Source of the DNA: Promicromonospora sukumoe
GTDB taxonomy: Bacteria; Actinomycetota; Actinomycetes; Actinomycetales; Cellulomonadaceae
Reading direction: 5' to 3'
Length of the DNA stretch: 64,000 bases
Assembly: GCF_014137995.1 (NCBI RefSeq)
Contig: NZ_JACGWV010000001.1
Coordinates: forward strand, 1 to 64,000
The translations under genes were made by a program, and so were the position numbers. The notes beneath the pieces are model-generated. The model was not told the DNA's origin. It did no database searches and worked only from the letters and a program-made list of their open reading frames with translations. The first letter of the stretch is position 1; each line of letters opens with the position of its first letter. Positions 63,749 to 64,000 of this stretch are shown here, piece by piece.

Positions 63749-64000
63749 ATGGGCCTGCTGGACAAGATCAAGGGCGAGCTCGTCGACATCGTCGAGTGGC
63801 TCGACGACACGCGGGACACCATCGTGTGGCGGTTCCCCCGCTACGAGAACGAGATCAAGATGGGCGCGCGGCTCGTGGTGCGCGAGTCCCAGACCGCCGT
63901 CTTCGTCAACGAGGGCGTGATCGCCGACGTCTTCGTGCCCGGCACCTACACGCTGGAGACCCAGAACCTCCCGGTGCTCTCGACGCTGAAGGGCTGGAAG
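63749..64000 (+). CDS. SPFH-domain protein (YdjI/virion-core-like), 3' end outside the window
   Basis: Only the first 84 codons are present. The N-terminus MGLLDKIKGELVDIVEWLDDTRDTIVWRFPRYENEIKMGARLVVRESQTAVFVNEGVIADVFVPGTYTLETQNLPVLSTLKGW (shown in part in the family as YENEIK and ESQTAVFVNEG) is diagnostic of the SPFH/YdjI group, which usually carries a C-terminal zinc-ribbon. GAGAAGAGG precedes the ATG. Confidence 0.85.
   Translation, partial: MGLLDKIKGELVDIVEWLDDTRDTIVWRFPRYENEIKMGARLVVRESQTAVFVNEGVIADVFVPGTYTLETQNLPVLSTLKGWK

Overview
The window is very GC-rich, densely packed DNA from a high-GC actinobacterium. GTG and TTG starts are frequent, and many start codons lie only 6-8 nt after a -10-like hexamer, which suggests leaderless mRNAs. 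A 13E12/DUF222 HNH gene, HspR-type and LexA-type operators, MmyB-like XRE regulators and paired DUF1918/DUF1876 domains all fit Micrococcales. A Promicromonosporaceae/Cellulomonadaceae-like soil organism is my best guess, and it is inference only. No rRNA, tRNA, CRISPR array, prophage or classical IS was seen.

1-13.7 kb: a divergent GntR repressor followed by a long sugar-catabolic cluster. It encodes an enolase-superfamily acid-sugar dehydratase, a D-2-hydroxyacid dehydrogenase, an aldo/keto reductase, an unrecognised 489-aa protein, a CUT1-type ABC importer without its ATPase, a DeoC-like aldolase, a PfkB kinase, a FucU/RbsD mutarotase, an amidohydrolase-2 lactonase, an FAH-family diketo-acid hydrolase and an SDR. 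Mutarotase, dehydrogenase, lactonase, dehydratase, SDR and hydrolase together match the non-phosphorylating L-fucose (or L-rhamnose) route to pyruvate and lactate. The aldolase/kinase pair and the 489-aa protein are extra.

13.7-25.6 kb: a sarcosine-oxidase-like flavoenzyme, a secreted CBM13/beta-helix protein, an SDR/XRE divergent pair, NhaA, a stomatin-like protein, a DsbA-like protein with a TetR repressor divergent from an alpha/beta hydrolase (two palindromic operators between them), and an HxlR/NmrA-like divergent pair.

25.6-28.3 kb: repeat-rich DNA (a 26-bp tandem array, ~60-bp duplications, a GCCGGT microsatellite) next to the 13E12 HNH gene, which has an SOS-box-like operator upstream.

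28.3-37.7 kb: isochorismatase-like hydrolase, GlxA-like regulator, a second SDR/XRE pair, DUF1304, AraC and MFS, DedA, then Lrp/AsnC divergent from a dimethylargininase and ornithine cyclodeaminase operon.

37.7-47 kb: a ROK repressor and M81 peptidase-like gene divergent from an oligopeptide ABC importer (with a fused double ATPase) and a ROK sugar kinase. This looks like uptake of a sugar/peptide conjugate.

47-64 kb: Hsp20 under a HAIR operator, an S66 LD-carboxypeptidase, XdhC, a DUF1918/1876 protein, molybdenum-cofactor genes moeA, moaE and moaA, a GT4 glycosyltransferase with an LP-rich tail, a second ATPase-less CUT1 importer (Ugp-like), an AAA/DUF4143 ATPase, a trp-type attenuator with leader peptide ahead of a fused PhzE-like anthranilate synthase, a UspA protein and the start of an SPFH-domain protein.
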